Shown one piece after another: positions 10,296 through 23,904 of a stretch of DNA of 64,000 nucleotides. The position numbers and the translations under genes were made by a program. This DNA comes from Mimachlamys varia (Eukaryota; Mollusca; Bivalvia; Pectinida; Pectinidae): positions 7,311,282-7,375,281 of the forward strand of contig OX392536.1 of assembly GCA_947623455.1 (NCBI GenBank), given 5' to 3'. How positions within the stretch are numbered: the stretch's first letter is position 1; every line of letters begins with the position of its first letter. The notes beneath the pieces are model-generated. The model worked only from the letters and a program-made list of their open reading frames with translations. It ran no database searches and had not been told where the DNA came from.

Positions 10296-13098
10296 GATGG
10301 AAACTTCGATTTCTAAAACCAACGTAATCCCATCTCTGCTCTAAGCTCTAAGATGGAAACTTCGATTTCTAAAACCAACGTAATCCTGTCTGATCTAAGA
10401 TAGAAACTCCGATTTCTAAAACCTACGTAATTCCATCTCTGCTCTAAGATAGAAATTCCGATTTATAAAACCAACGTTATCCTGTCTGCTCTAAGATAGA
10501 AACTTCGATTTCTAAAACCAACGTAATCCTGTCTGCTCTAAGATAGAAACTTTGATTTCTAAAACCAACGTAATCTCATCTCTACTCTAAGATAGAAACT
10601 TCGATTTCTAAAACCAACGTAATCTCATCTCTACTCTAAGATAGAAACTTCGATTTCTAAAACCAACGTAATCTCATCTCTACTCTAAGATAGAAACTTT
10701 GATTTCTAAAACCAACGTAATCCTGTCTGCTCTAAGATAGAAACTTCGATTTCTAAAACCAACGTAATTTCATCTCTGCTCTAAGATAGAAACTTTGATT
10801 TCTAAAACCAACGTAATTCCATCTCTACTCTAAGATAGAAACTTCGATTTCTAAAACCAACGTAATCCTGTCTGCTCTAAGATAGAAATTTCGATTTCTA
10901 AAACCAACGTAATTCCATCTCTGCTCTAAGATAGAAACTTCGATTTCTAAAACCAACGTAATCCTGTCTGCTCTAAGATAGAAACTCCGATTTCTAAAAC
11001 CAACGTAATTCCATCTCTGCTCTAAGATAGAAACTCCGATTTCTAAAACCAACGTAATTCCATCTCTGTTCTAAGATAGAAACTTCGATTTCTAAAACCA
11101 ACGTAATTCCATCTCTGCTCTAAGATAGAAACTTCGATTTCTAAAACCAACGCAATTCCATCTCTGCTCTAAGATAGAAACTCCGATTTCTAAAACCAAC
11201 GTAATTCCATCTCTGTTCTAAGATAGAAACTTCGATTTCTAAAACCAACGTAATTCCATCTCTGCTCTAAGATAGAAACTCCGATTTCTAAAACCAACGT
11301 AATCCTGTCTGCTCTAAGATCGAAACTCCGATTTCTAAAACCAATGTTATCCTATTTCTGCTCTTAGATAGAAACTTTGATTTCTAAAACCTACGTTATC
11401 CTGTCTGCTCTAAGATAGAATTTTCGATTTCTAAAACCAACGTAAACCTGTCTGCTCTAAGATACAAACTTCGATTTCTAAAATAACGTATTCCTTTCTC
11501 TGCTCTAAGATAGAAACTTCGATTTCTAAAACCAACGTAATCCAATCTCTGCTCTAGGATAGAAAATTGATTTCTAAAACCAACGTAATCCTGTCTGCTC
11601 TTAGATAGAAACTTCGATTTCTAAAACCAACGTAATCCCATCTCTGCTCTAAGATAGAAACTTCGATTTCTAAAATCAACATAATCCTGTCTGCTCTAAG
11701 ATAGAAACTCCGATTTCTAAAACCAACGTAATTCCATCTCTGCTCTAAGATAGAAACTCCGATTTCTAAAACCAACGTAATTCCATCTCTGTTCTAAGAT
11801 AGAAACTTAGATTTCTAAAACCAACGTAATTCCATCTCTGCTCTAAGATAGAAACTTCGATTTCTAAAACCAACGCAATTCCATCTCTGCTCTAAGATAG
11901 AAACTCCGATTTCTAAAACCAACGTAATTCCATCTCTGTTCTAAGATAGAAACTCCGATTTCTAAAACCAACGTAATCCTGTCTGCTCTAAGATAGAAAC
12001 TCCGATTTCTAAAACCAATGTTATCCTATTTCTGCTCTTAGATAGAAACTTTGATTTCTAAAACCTACGTTATTCTTTCTGCTCTAAGATAGAATTTTCG
12101 ATTTCTAAAACCAACGTAAACCTGTCTGCTCTAAGATAGAAACTTCGATTTCTAAAATAACGTATTCCTTTCTCTGCTCTAAGATAGAAACTTCGATTTC
12201 TAAAACCAACGTAATCCAATCTCTGCTCTAGGATAGAAAATTGATTTCTAAAACCAACGTAATCCTGTCTGCTCTTAGATAGAAACTTCGATTTCTAAAA
12301 TCAACATAATCCTCTGCTCTTAGATAGAAACTTCGATTTCTAAAACCAACGTAATCCTGTCTGCTCTAAGATACAAACTTCGATTTCTAAAACCAACGTA
12401 ATCCTGTCTGCTCTAAGATAGAAATTCCGATTTCTAAAACCAACGTAATCCTGTCTGCTCTAAGATAGAAACTTCGATTTCTAAAACCAACGTAATTCCA
12501 TCTCTGCTCTAAGATAGAAACTCCGATTTCTAAAACCAACGTAATTCCATCTCTGCTCTAAGATAGAAATTCCGATTTATAAAACCAACGTTATCCTGTC
12601 TGCTCTAAGATAGAAACTTCGATTTCTAAAACCAACGTAATCCTGTCTGCTCTAAGATAGAAACTTTGATTTCTAAAACCAACGTAATCTCATCTCTACT
12701 CTAAGATAGAAACTTCGATTTCTAAAACCAACGTAATCTCATCTCTACTCTAAGATAGAAACTTCGATTTCTAAAACCAACGTAATCTCATCTCTACTCT
12801 AAGATAGAAACTTTGATTTCTAAAACCAACGTAATCCTGTCTGCTCTAAGATAGAAACTTCGATTTCTAAAACCAACGTAATTTCATCTCTGCTCTAAGA
12901 TAGAAACTCCGATTTCTAAAACCAACGTAATTCCATCTCTACTCTAAGATAGAAACTTCGATTTCTAAAACCAACGTAATCCTGTCTGCTCTAAGATAGA
13001 AACTCCGATTTCTAAAACCAACGTAATCCTGTCTGCTCTAAGATAGAAACTTTGATTTCTAAAACCAACGTAATCCTTTCTCTGCTTTTCTGCTCTAA
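10296..13098 (+). repeat. Left domain unit 5, 2,803 bp, compound
   Basis: It starts with the left-domain linker and carries 'ctctagg' at 11556 and 12230 (674 bp). After about 12,490 the order jumps back to the early part of the HOR ('gaaattccgatttat', then three 'aatctcatc' monomers) without passing through the gatgg marker. This suggests a deletion or unequal exchange joined two HOR copies. The next boundary uses the different linker 'gcttttctg', so this unit ends the left domain. Confidence 0.82.
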
Positions 13099-14125
13099 GA
13101 TGGAAACTTCGATTTCTAAAACCAACGTAATCCCATCTCTGCTCTAAGCTCTAAGATGGAAACTTCGATTTCTAAAACCAACGTAATCCTGTCTGCTCTA
13201 AGATAGAAACTTCGATTTCTAAAACCAACGTAATTTCATCTCTGCTCTAAGATAGAAACTCCGATTTCTAAAACCAACGTAATTCCATCTCTACTCTAAG
13301 ATAGAAACTTCGATTTCTAAAACCAACGTAATCCTGTCTGCTCTAAGATAGAAACTTCGATTTCTAAAACCAACGTAATTCCATCTCTGCTCTAAGATAG
13401 AAACTTCGATTTCTAAAACCAACGTAATCCTGTCTGCTCTAAGATAGAAACTCCGATTTCTAAAACCAACGTAATTCCATCTCTGCTCTAAGATAGAAAC
13501 TCCGATTTCTAAAACCAACGTAATTCCATCTCTGTTCTAAGATAGAAACTTCGATTTCTAAAACCAACGTAATTCCATCTCTGCTCTAAGATAGAAACTT
13601 CGATTTCTAAAACAAACGCATTTCCATCTCTGCTCTAAGATAGAAACTCCGATTTCTAAAACCAACGTAATTCCATCTCTGCTCTAAGATAGAAACTTCG
13701 ATTTCTAAAACCAACGTAATTCCATCTCTGCTCTAAGATAGAAACTCCGATTTCTAAAACCAACGTAATCCTGTCTGCTCTAAGATCGAAACTCCGATTT
13801 CTAAAACCAATGTTATCCTGTCTGCTCTAAGATAGAAACTTCGATTTCTAAAACCAACGTAAACCTGTCTGCTCTAAGATACAAACTTCGATTTCTAAAA
13901 TAACGTATTCCTTTCTCTGCTCTAAGATAGAAACTTCGATTTCTAAAACCAACGTAATTCCATCTCTACTCTAAGATAGAAACTTCGATTTCTAAAACCA
14001 ACGTAATCCTGTCTGCTCTAAGATAGAAACTCCGATTTCTAAAACCAACGTAATCCTGTCTGCTCTAAGATAGAAACTTTGATTTCTAAAACCAACGTAA
14101 TCCTTTCTCTGCTTTTCTGCTCTAA

Positions 14126-15725
14126 GATGGAAACTTCGATTTCTAAAACCAACGTAATCCCATCTCTGCTCTAAGCTCTAAGATGGAAACTTCGATTTCT
14201 AAAACCAACGTAATCCTGTCTGCTCTAAGATAGAAACTTCGATTTCTAAAACCTACGTAATTCCATTTCTGCTCTAACATAGAAATTCCGATTTATAAAA
14301 CCAACGTTATCCTGTCTGCTCTAAGATAGAAACTTCGATTTCTAAAACCAACGTAATCCTGTCTGCTCTAAGATAGAAATTTTGATTTCTAAAACCAACG
14401 TAATCTCATCTCTACTCTAAGATAGAAACTTCGATTTCTAAAACCAACGTAATCTCATCTCTACTCTAAGATAGAAACTTCGATTTCTAAAACCAACGTA
14501 ATCTCATCTCTACTCTAAGATAGAAACTTTGATTTCTAAAACCAACGTAATCCTGTCTGCTCTAAGATAGAAACTTCGATTTCTAAAACCAACGTAATTT
14601 CATCTCTGCTCTAAGATAGAAACTCCGATTTCTAAAACCAACGTAATTCCATCTCTACTCTAAGATAGAAACTTCGATTTCTAAAACCAACGTAATCCTG
14701 TCTGCTCTAAGATAGAAACTTCGATTTCTAAAACCAACGTAATTCCATCTCTGCTCTAAGATAGAAACTTCGATTTCTAAAACCAACGTAATCCTGTCTG
14801 CTCTAAGATAGAAACTCCGATTTCTAAAACCAACGTAATTCCATCTCTGCTCTAAGATAGAAACTCCGATTTCTAAAACCAACGTAATTCCATCTCTGTT
14901 CTAAGATAGAAACTTCGATTTCTAAATCCAACGTAATTCCATCTCTGCTCTAAGATAGAAACTTCGATTTCTAAAACCAACGCAATTCCATCTCTGCTCT
15001 AAGATAGAAACTCCGATTTCTAAAACCAACGTAATTCCATCTCTGCTCTAAGATAGAAACTTCGATTTCTAAAACCAACGTAATTCCATCTCTGCTCTAA
15101 GATAGAAACTCCGATTTCTAAAACCAACGTAATCCTGTCTGCTCTAAGATAGAAACTCCGATTTCTAAAACCAATGTTATCCTATTTCTGCTCTTAGATA
15201 GAAACTTTGATTTCTAAAACCTACGTTATCCTGTCTGCTCTAAGATAGAAACTTCGATTTCTAAAACCAACGTAAACCTGTCTGCTCTAAGATACAAACT
15301 TCGATTTCTAAAATAACGTATTCCTTTCTCTGCTCTAAGATAGAAACTTCGATTTCTAAAACCAACGTAATCCAATCTCTGCTCTAGGATAGAAAATTGA
15401 TTTCTAAAACCAACGTAATCCTGTCTGCTCTTAGATAGAAACTTCGATTTCTAAAACCAACGTAATCCCATCTCTGCTCTAAGATAGAAACTTCGATTTC
15501 TAAAATCAACATAATCCTCTGCTCTTAGATAGAAACTTCGATTTCTAAAACCAACGTAATCCTGTCTGCTCTAAGATAGAAACTTCGATTTCTAAAACCA
15601 ACGTAATCCTGTCTGCTCTAAGATAGAAACTCCGATTTCTAAAACCAACGTAATCCTGTCTGCTCTAAGATAGAAACTTTGATTTCTAAAACCAACGTAA
15701 TCCTTTCTCTGCTCTTCTGCTCTAA
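14126..15725 (+). repeat. Canonical 33-monomer HOR, 1,600 bp
   Basis: Reading from marker to marker gives 33 monomers in 1,600 bp (mean 48.5). Order: two gatgg monomers; 'cctacg'; 'gaaattccgatttat'; one plain; three 'aatctcatc'; a 'tttg' copy; 'aatttcatc'; alternating 47/49-bp copies; 'gcaattcc' (monomer 18); 'caatgttatcctatttc' (22); 'cctacgttat' (23); 'gtaaacctg' (24); 'gatacaaac' (25); 'aatccaatc' (26); 'ctctagg' (27); 'cccatc' (28); 'aaaatcaacataatcc' (29); three 'aatcctg' copies; and the elongated-linker copy. Relative to its start, 'ctctagg' is at +1,260, the same as in the copies at 26505 and 31677. Confidence 0.9.
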
Positions 15726-18700
15726 GATGGAAACTTCGATTTCTAAACCCAACGTAATCCCATCTCTGCTCTAAGCTCTAAGATGGAAACTTCGATTTCT
15801 AAAACCAACGTAATCCTGTCTGCTCTAAGATAGAAACTTCGATTTCTAAAACCAACGTAATCCCATCTCTGCTCTAAGCTCTAAGATGGAAACTTCGATT
15901 TCTAAAACCAACGTAATCCTGTCTGCTCTAAGATAGAAACTTCGATTTCTAAAACCTACGTAATTCCATCTCTGCTCTAACATAGAAATTCCGATTTATA
16001 AAACCAACGTTATCCTGTCTGCTCTAAGATAGAAACTTCGATTTCTAAAACCAACGTAATCCTGTCTGCTCTAAGATAGAAATTTTGATTTCTAAAACCA
16101 ACGTAATCTCATCTCTACTCTAAGATAGAAACTTCGATTTCTAAAACCAACGTAATCTCATCTCTACTCTAAGATAGAAACTTCGATTTCTAAAACCAAC
16201 GTAATCTCATCTCTACTCTAAGATAGAAACTTTGATTTCTAAAACCAACGTAATCCTGTCTGCTCTAAGATAGAAACTTCGATTTCTAAAACCAACGTAA
16301 TTTCATCTCTGCTCTAAGATAGAAACTCCGATTTCTAAAACCAACGTAATTCCATCTCTACTCTAAGATAGAAACTTCGATTTCTAAAACCAACGTAATC
16401 CTGTCTGCTCTAAGATAGAAACTTCGATTTCTAAAACCAACGTAATTCCATCTCTGCTCTAAGATAGAAACTCCGATTTCTAAAACCAACGTAATTCCAT
16501 CTCTGCTCTAAGATAGAAACTCCGATTTCTAAAACCAACGTAATTCCATCTCTGCTCTAAGATAGAAACTCCGATTTCTAAAACCAACGTAATTCCATCT
16601 CTGTTCTAAGATAGAAACTTCGATTTCTAAATCCAACGTAATTCCATCTCTGCTCTAAGATAGAAACTTCGATTTCTAAAACCAACGCAATTCCATCTCT
16701 GCTCTAAGATAGAAACTCCGATTTCTAAAACCAACGTAATTCCATCTCTGCTCTAAGATAGAAACTTCGATTTCTAAAACCAACGTAATTCCATCTCTGC
16801 TCTAAGATAGAAACTCCGATTTCTAAAACCAACGTAATCCTGTCTGCTCTAAGATAGAAACTTCGATTTCTAAAACCAACGTAATTCCATCTCTGCTCTA
16901 AGATAGAAACTCCGATTTCTAAAACCAACGTAATCCTGTCTGCTCTAAGATAGAAACTCCGATTTCTAAAACCAATGTTATCCTATTTCTGCTCTTAGAT
17001 AGAAACTTCGATTTCTGAAACCAACGTAAACCTGTCTGCTCTAAGATACAAACTTCGATTTCTAAAATAACGTATTCCTTTCTCTGCTCTAAGATAGAAA
17101 CTTCGATTTCTAAAACCAACGTAATCCAATCTCTGCTCTAGGATAGAAAATTGATTTCTAAAACCAACGTAATCCTGTCTGCTCTTAGATAGAAACTTCG
17201 ATTTCTAAAACCAACGTAATCCCATCTCTGCTCTAAGATAGAAACTTCGATTTTCTAAAATCAACATAATCCTCTGCTCTTAGATAGAAACTTCGATTTC
17301 TAAAACCAACGTAATCCTGTCTGCTCTAAGATAGAAACTTCGATTTCTAAAACCAACGTAATCCTGTCTGCTCTAAGATAGAAACTCCGATTTCTAAAAC
17401 CAACGTAATCCTGTCTGCTCTAAGATAGAAACTTTGATTTCTAAAACCAACGTAATCCTTTCTCTGCTCTTCTGCTCTAAGATGGAAACTTCGATTTCTA
17501 AACCCAACGTAATCCCATCTCTGCTCTAAGCTCTAAGATGGAAACTTCGATTTCTAAAACCAACGTAATCCTGTCTGCTCTAAGATAGAAACTTCGATTT
17601 CTAAAACCAACGTAATCCTGTCTGCTCTAAGATAGAAACTTTGATTTCTAAAACCAACGTAATCTCATCTCTACTCTAAGATAGAAACTTCGATTTCTAA
17701 AACCAACGTAATCTCATCTCTACTCTAAGATAGAAACTTCGATTTCTAAAACCAACGTAATCTCATCTCTACTCTAAGATAGAAACTTTGATTTCTAAAA
17801 CCAACGTAATCCTGTCTGCTCTAAGATAGAAACTTCGATTTCTAAAACCAACGTAATTTCATCTCTGCTCTAAGATAGAAACTCCGATTTCTAAAACCAA
17901 CGTAATTCCATCTCTACTCTAAGATAGAAACTTCGATTTCTAAAACCAACGTAATCCTGTCTGCTCTAAGATAGAAACTTCGATTTCTAAAACCAACGTA
18001 ATTCCATCTCTGCTCTAAGATAGAAACTTCGATTTCTAAAACCAACGTAATCCTGTCTGCTCTAAGATAGAAACTCCGATTTCTAAAACCAACGTAATTC
18101 CATCTCTGCTCTAAGATAGAAACTCCGATTTCTAAAACCAACGTAATTCCATCTCTGTTCTAAGATAGAAACTTCGATTTCTAAAACCAACGTAATTCCA
18201 TCTCTGCTCTAAGATAGAAACTTCGATTTCTAAAACCAACGTAATTCCATCTCTGCTCTAAGATAGAAACTTCGATTTCTAAAACCAACGTAATTCCATC
18301 TCTGCTCTAAGATAGAAACTCCGATTTCTAAAACCAACGTAATCCTGTCTGCTCTAAGATAGAAACTCCGATTTCTAAAACCAACGTAATTCCATCTCTA
18401 CTCTAAGATAGAAACTTCGATTTCTAAAACCAACGTAATCCTGTCTGCTCTAAGATAGAAACTCCGATTTCTAAAACCAACGTAATCCTGTCTGCTCTAA
18501 GATAGAAACTTTGATTTCTAAAACCAACGTAATCCTTTCTCTGCTTTTCTGCTCTAAGATGGAAACTTCGATTTCTAAAACCAACGTAATCCCATCTCTG
18601 CTCTAAGCTCTAAGATGGAAACTTCGATTTCTAAAACCAACGTAATCCTGTCTGCTCTAAGATAGAAACTTCGATTTCTAAAACCAACGTAAACCTGTCT

Positions 18701-21700
18701 GCTCTAAGATACAAACTTCGATTTCTAAAATAACGTATTCCTTTCTCTGCTCTAAGATAGAAACTTCGATTTCTAAAACCAACGTAATCCAATCTCTGCT
18801 CTAGGATAGAAAATTGATTTCTAAAACCAACGTAATTCCATCTCTGCTCTTAGATAGAAACTTCGATTTCTAAAACCAACGTAATCCCATCTCTGCTCTC
18901 AGATAGAAACTTCGATTTCTAAAATCAACATAATCCTCTGCTCTTAGATAGAAACTTCGATTTCTAAAACCAACGTAATCCTGTCTGCTCTAAGATAGAA
19001 ACTTCGATTTCTAAAACCAACGTAATCCTGTCTGCTCTAAGATAGAAACTCCGATTTCTAAAACCAACGTAATCCTGTCTGCTCTAAGATAGAAACTCCG
19101 ATTTCTAAAACCAACGTAATCCTTTCTCTGCGCTTCTGCTCTAAGATGGAAACTTCGATTTCTAAACCGGACGTAATCCCATCTCTGCTCTAAGCTCTAA
19201 GATGGAAACTTCGATTTCTAAAACCAACGTAATCCTGTCTGCTCTAAGATAGAAACTTCGATTTCTAAAACCAACGTAATCCTGTCTGCTCTAAGATAGA
19301 AACTTTGATTTCTAAAACCAACGTAATCTCATCTCTACTCTAAGATAGAAACTTCGATTTCTAAAACCAACGTAATCTCATCTCTACTCTAAGATAGAAA
19401 CTTCGATTTCTAAAACCAACGTAATCTAATCTCTACTCTAAGATAGAAACTTTGATTTCTAAAACCAACGTAATCCTGTCTGCTCTAAGATAGAAACTTC
19501 GATTTCTAAAACCAACGTAATTTCATCTCTGCTCTAAGATAGAAACTCCGATTTCTAAAACCAACGTAATTCCATCTCTACTCTAAGATAGAAACTTCGA
19601 TTTCTAAAACCAACGTAATCCTGTCTGCTCTAAGATAGAAACTTCGATTTCTAAAACCAACGTAATTCCATCTCTGCTCTAAGATAGAAACTTCGATTTC
19701 TAAAACCAACGTAATCCTGTCTGCTCTAAGATAGAAACTCCGATTTCTAAAACCAACGTAATTCCATCTCTGCTCTAAGATAGAAACTCCGATTTCTAAA
19801 ACCAACGTAATTCCATCTCTGTTCTAAGATAGAAACTTCGATTTCTAAAACCAACGTAATTCCATCTCTGCTCTAAGATAGAAACTTCGATTTCTAAAAC
19901 CAACGCAATTCCATCTCTGCTCTAAGATAGAAACTCCGATTTCTAAAACCAACGTAATTCCATCTCTGCTCTAAGATAGAAACTTCGATTTCTAAAACCA
20001 ACGTAATTCCATCTCTGCTCTAAGATAGAAACTCCGATTTCTAAAACCAACGTAATCCTGTCTGCTCTAAGATAGAAACTCCGATTTCTAAAACCAATGT
20101 CATCCTATTTCTGCTCTTAGATAGAAACTTTGATTTCTAAAACCTACGTTATCCTGTCTGCTCTAAGATAGAAACTTCGATTTCTAAAACCAACGTAAAC
20201 CTGTCTGCTCTAAGATACAAACTTCGATTTCTAAAATAACGTATTCCTTTCTCTGCTCTAAGATAGAAACTTCGATTTCTAAAACCAACGTAATTCAATC
20301 TCTACTCTAAGATAGAAACTTCGATTTCTAAAACCAACGTAATCTTGTCTGCTCTAAGATAGAAACTCCGATTTCTAAAACCAACGTAATCCTGTCTGCT
20401 CTAAGATAGAAACTTTGATTTCTAAAACCAACGTAATCCTTTCTCTGCTTTTCTGCTCTAAGATGGAAACTTCGATTTCTAAAACCAACGTAATCCCATC
20501 TCTGCTCTAAGCTCTAAGATGGAAACTTCGATTTCTAAAACCAACGTAATCCTGTCTGCTCTAAGATAGAAACTTCGATTTCTAAAACCTACGTAATTCC
20601 ATCTCTGCTCTAACATAGAAATTCCGATTTATAAAACCAACGTTATCCTGTCTGCTCTAAGATAGAAACTTCGATTTCTAAAACCAACGTAATCCTTTCT
20701 CTGCTTTTCTGCTCTAAGATGGAAACTTTGATTTCTAAAACCAACGTAATCTCATCTCTACTCTAAGATAGAAACTTCGATTTCTAAAACCAACGTAATC
20801 TCATCTCTAATCTAAGATAGAAACTTCGATTTCTAAAACCAACGTAATCTCATCTCTACTCTAAGATAGAAACTTTGATTTCTAAAACCAACGTAATCCT
20901 GTCTGCTCTAAGATAGAAACTTCGATTTCTAAAACCAACGTAATTTCATCTCTGCTCTAAGATAGAAACTCCGATTTCTAAAACCAACGTAATTCCATCT
21001 CTACTCTAAGATAGAAACTTCGATTTCTAAAACCAACGTAATCCTGTCTGCTCTAAGATAGAAACTTCGATTTCTAAAACCAACGTAATTCCATCTCTGC
21101 TCTAAGATAGAAACTTCGATTTCTAAAACCAACGTAATCCTGTCTGCTCTAAGATAGAAACTCCGATTTCTAAAACCAACGTAATTCCATCTCTGCTCTA
21201 AGATAGAAACTCCGATTTCTAAAACCAACGTAATTCCATCTCTGTTCTAAGATAGAAACTTCGATTTCTAAAACCAACGTAATTCCATCTCTGCTCTAAG
21301 ATAGAAACTTCGATTTCTAAAACCAACGCAATTCCATCTCTGCTCTAAGATAGAAACTCCGATTTCTAAAACCAACGTAATTCCATCTCTGCTCTAAGAT
21401 AGAAACTTCGATTTCTAAAACCAACGTAATTCCATCTCTGCTCTGAGATAGAAACTCCGATTTCTAAAACCAACGTAATCCTGTCTGCTCTAAGATAGAA
21501 ACTCCGATTTCTAAAACCAATGTTATCCTATTTCTGCTCTTAGATAGAAACTTTGATTTCTAAAACCTACGTTATCCTGTCTGCTCTAAGATAGAAACTT
21601 CGATTTCTAAAACCAACGTAAACCTGTCTGCTCTAAGATACAAACTTCGATTTCTAAAATAACGTATTCCTTTCTCTGCTCTAAGATAGAAACTTCGATT

Positions 21701-22896
21701 TCTAAAACCAACGTAATCCAATCTCTGCTCTAGGATAGAAAATTGATTTCTAAAACCAACGTAATCCTGTCTGCTCTTAGATAGAAACTTCGATTTCTAA
21801 AACCAACGTAATCCCATCTCTGCTCTAAGATAGAAACTTCGATTTCTAAAATCAACATAATCCTCTGCTCTTAGATAGAAACTTCGATTTCTAAAACCAA
21901 CGTAATCCTGTCTGCTCTAAGATAGAAACTTCGATTTCTAAAACCAACGTAATCCTGTCTGCTCTAAGATAGAAACTCCGATTTCTAAAACCAACGTAAT
22001 CCTGTCTGCTCTAAGATAGAAACTTTGATTTCTAAAACCAACGTAATCCTTTCTCTGCTCTTCTGCTCTAAGATGGAAACTTCGATTTCTAAACCCAACG
22101 TAATCCCATCTCTGCTCTAAGCTCTAAGATGGAAACTTCGATTTCTAAAACCAACGTAATCCTGTCTGCTTTAAGATAGAAACTTCGATTTCTAAAACCT
22201 ACGTAATTCCATCTCTGCTCTAAGATAGAAATTCCGATTCATAAAACCAACGTTATCCTGTCTGCTCTAAGATAGAAACTTCGATTTCTAAAACCAACGT
22301 AATCCTGTCTGCTCTAAGATAGAAACTTTGATTTCTAAAACCAACGTAATCTCATCTCTACTCTAAGATAGAAACTCCGATTTCTAAAACCAACGTAATT
22401 CCATCTCTGTTCTAAGATAGAAACTTCGATTTCTAAAACCAACGTAATTCCATCTCTGCTCTAAGATAGAAACTTCGATTTCTAAAACCAACGTAATTCC
22501 ATCTCTGCTCTAAGATAGAAACTCCGATTTCTAAAACCAACGTAATTCCATCTCTGTTCTAAGATAGAAACTTCGATTTCTAAAACCAACGTAATTCCAT
22601 CTCTGCTCTAAGATAGAAACTCCGATTTCTAAAACCAACGTAATCCTGTCTGCTCTAAGATAGAAACTCCGATTTCTAAAACCAATGTTATCCTATTTCT
22701 GCTCTTAGATAGAAACTTTGATTTCTAAAACCTACGTTATCCTGTCTGCTCTAAGATAGAATTTTCGATTTCTAAAACCAACGTAAACCTGTCTGCTCTA
22801 AGATACAAACTTCGATTTCTAAAATAACGTATTCCTTTCTCTGCTCTAAGATAGAAACTTCGATTTCTAAAACCAACGTAATCCAATCTCTGCTCT

Positions 22897-23564
22897 AGGA
22901 TAGAAAATTGATTTCTAAAACCAACGTAATCCTGTCTGCTCTTAGATAGAAACTTCGATTTCTAAAACCAACGTAATCCCATCTCTGCTCTAAGATAGAA
23001 ACTTCGATTTCTAAAATCAACATAATCCACTACTCTTAGATAGAAACTTCGATTTCTAAAACCAACGTAATCCTGTCTGCTCTAAGATAGAAACTTCGAT
23101 TTCTAAAACCAACGTAATCCTGTCTGCTCTAAGATAGAAACTCCGATTTCTAAAACCAACGCAATTCCATCTCTGCTCTAAGATAGAAACTCCGATTTCT
23201 AAAACCAACGTAATTCCATCTCTGTTCTAAGATAGAAACTTCGATATCTAAAACCAACGTAATTCCATCTCTGCTCTAAGATAGAAACTCCGATTTCTAA
23301 AACTAACGTAATCCTGTCTGCTCTAAGATAGAAACTCCGATTTCTAAAACCAATGTTATCCTATTTCTGCTCTTAGATAGAAACTTTGATTTCTAAAACC
23401 TACGTTATCCTGTCTGCTCTAAGATAGAATTTTCAATTTCTAAAACCAACGTAAACCTGTCTGCTCTAAGATACAAACTTCGATTTCTAAAATAACGTAT
23501 TCCTTTCTCTGCTCTAAGATAGAAACTTCGATTTCTAAAACCAACGTAATCCAATCTCTGCTCT
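22897..23564 (+). repeat. 668-bp 14-mer sub-repeat
   Basis: This is 'ctctagg' marker to marker, 668 bp and 14 monomers. It differs from the left-domain 14-mer by having two 'aatcctg' copies after the 'aaaatcaacataatcc' monomer. The same 668-bp step recurs at 29218-29885 and 34390-35057, inside copies of the same larger block. Confidence 0.85.
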
Positions 23565-23904
23565 AGGATAGAAAATTGATTTCTAAAACCAACGTAATCC
23601 TGTCTGCTCTTAGATAGAAACTTCGATTTCTAAAACCAACGTAATCCCATCTCTGCTCTAAGATAGAAACTTCGATTTCTAAAATCAACATAATCCTCTG
23701 CTCTTAAATAGAAACTTCGATTTCTAAAACCAACGTAATCCTGTCTGCTCTAAGATAGAAACTTCGATTTCTAAAACCAACGTAATCCTGTCTGCTCTAA
23801 GATAGAAACTCCGATTTCTAAAACCAACGTAATCCTGTCTGCTCTAAGATAGAAACTTTGATTTCTAAAACCAACGTAATCCTTTCTCTGCTTTTCTGCT
23901 CTAA

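Noticed and set aside
17251..17256. One-base insertion 'gattttctaaaatc' as a possible foreign insertion edge
   Set aside because: Both sides are ordinary monomers in normal HOR order; it is a single T gain with no target-site duplication.
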